From the NCBI GenBank assembly GCA_902494815.1, contig CABUVB010000019.1, forward strand, positions 1-17,500: DNA of 17,500 bases, in the 5' to 3' direction. The position numbers and the translations under genes were made by a program. Positions 16,609 to 17,500 of the stretch are shown here, piece by piece (within the stretch, counting starts at the first letter, position 1; each line of letters begins with the position of its first letter). A model generated the notes under the pieces. That model worked only from the letters and a program-made list of their open reading frames with translations, was not told the origin of the DNA and did not search any database. Origin of the DNA: an uncultured Collinsella sp. GTDB taxonomy: Bacteria > Actinomycetota > Coriobacteriia > Coriobacteriales > Coriobacteriaceae.

Positions 16609-17500
16609 TGGCAGACGAGACCAAGACTCAGATTCCCAAGCCCACCCGCCAGCGTGGTCCCATGGGCCGCATGGGCGGCATGCGTCGCGGCGAAAAGGCC
16701 AAGGACTTTAAGGGCACCATGAGGCAGCTGCTCGGCTATATCGGCCAGCACAAGATTGCCGTGTTTGCCGCCGTCGCCTTTGCCGTGTGCTCGGTCATCT
16801 TTAATATTGTGGGACCCAAGGTGCTCGGTCAGGTTACGACCAAGCTGTTCGAGGGCCTGGTTGCCAAGGTCAACGGCACCGGCGATGTCGACTTTAACTG
16901 GATCGCCAAGACGCTCGGCTTTTTGCTCTGTCTGTATCTGGCGAGCTCTGTCTGCAGCCTGATCCAAGGCTGGCTCATGACCGGTGTCACGCAAAAGATC
17001 TGCTATCGCATGCGCAAGGAGATCGCCGCCAAGATCGCTGTCGTTCCAATGAGTTACTTCAACGGCCACAGCAAGGGCGACGTGCTCAGCCGCATCACCA
17101 ACGATGTCGACACGCTGGGCCAGTCGCTCAACCAGAGCGTAACGCAGCTCATCACGTCGGTGACGCAGATTATCGGCGTGCTCGTCATGATGCTTTCGAT
17201 CAGCCTGCCGCTCACTGGCGTCACCGTGCTCACGCTGCCGGCAGCCGCGATTATCCTGACCGTAATGATTCACTTCTCGCAGCCGTACTTCCGCGAGCAG
17301 CAGCAGGTTCTGGGCGCCGTCAACGGCATTATCGAGGAGGACTTTGCCGGCCAGAACGTCATTCAGGTGTTCGACCGCGCCGAGGCCTCGATCGAGGAGT
17401 TCGACCGTCAAAACGACCGCCTCTTTATTAGCGGCTGGCGCTCGCAGTTCCTGTCGGGCCTGATGATGCCGCTCATGAGCTTGGTGGGTAACATGGGCTA
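16608..17500 (+). CDS. ABC exporter partner half-transporter, 3' end cut by window edge
   Basis: 297 codons are visible. The N-terminus has a Gly/Met/Arg-rich cytosolic tail (PRMGRMGGMRR-like, residues 1-35), then the ABC type-I exporter membrane domain: TM1 from about residue 47, TM2 around 105-120, and the coupling-helix region RMRKEIAAKIAVVPMSYFNGHSKGDVLSRITNDVDTL. The nucleotide-binding domain is off the window, so whether it carries the consensus Glu and His expected of the active site is not visible. The start is the ATG of a TAATG overlap with the upstream gene, with GGAGG 9 nt before it. It most likely forms the heterodimer with the preceding protein. Confidence 0.92.
   Translation, partial: MADETKTQIPKPTRQRGPMGRMGGMRRGEKAKDFKGTMRQLLGYIGQHKIAVFAAVAFAVCSVIFNIVGPKVLGQVTTKLFEGLVAKVNGTGDVDFNWIAKTLGFLLCLYLASSVCSLIQGWLMTGVTQKICYRMRKEIAAKIAVVPMSYFNGHSKGDVLSRITNDVDTLGQSLNQSVTQLITSVTQIIGVLVMMLSISLPLTGVTVLTLPAAAIILTVMIHFSQPYFREQQQVLGAVNGIIEEDFAGQNVIQVFDRAEASIEEFDRQNDRLFISGWRSQFLSGLMMPLMSLVGNMG

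Overview
The window looks like chromosome from a fermentative, anaerobic, moderately high-GC Gram-positive bacterium. The Coriobacteriia (Collinsella or a close relative) are my best guess, from codon usage and gene content: pyruvate formate-lyase, a sucrose PTS with GH32 enzymes, DegV, and a two-subunit ABC exporter behind a MarR regulator. This is inference, because no rRNA or other marker gene is present. I see no mobile element, CRISPR array, tRNA or rRNA.

Layout. From 1 to 13505 every gene reads on the minus strand; from 13796 to the right edge every gene reads on the plus strand. On the minus strand, from left to right, lie: the 5' part of an MTA/SAH nucleosidase gene (cut by the left edge); the pyruvate formate-lyase activating enzyme; a DegV-family protein; a sucrose/fructoside module (GH32 enzyme, PTS EIIBC, second divergent GH32 enzyme, LacI-type regulator); a pyruvate formate-lyase pair (glycyl-radical domain gene, then catalytic-core gene); a KdgT-type permease; and an SDR oxidoreductase. 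On the plus strand a MarR regulator overlaps the first of two ABC half-transporter genes, and the second runs off the right edge.

How the parts work together. The sucrose operon is transcribed as GH32-B, EIIBC, GH32-A. A promoter at 7321-7349 is covered by two abutting 17-bp operators. A third copy lies about 46-63 bp upstream, and a fourth sits just before the regulator gene. This pattern indicates repression and autoregulation by the adjacent LacI-family protein. The MarR/ABC cluster looks like a self-regulated heterodimeric exporter in which the first subunit carries the degenerate ATP site.

The most unusual item is the pyruvate formate-lyase. Its 683-residue core ends exactly where the C-terminal glycyl-radical domain should start. 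That domain is encoded by a separate 83-residue gene 85 bp downstream, in another frame and with its own strong ribosome binding site. This reads as a naturally split enzyme: the activating enzyme would place the radical on a small detachable subunit. A nested long inverted repeat (8622-8748) closes this unit. Each outer arm can fold on its own into a mini-hairpin, and the two loops are complementary to each other.
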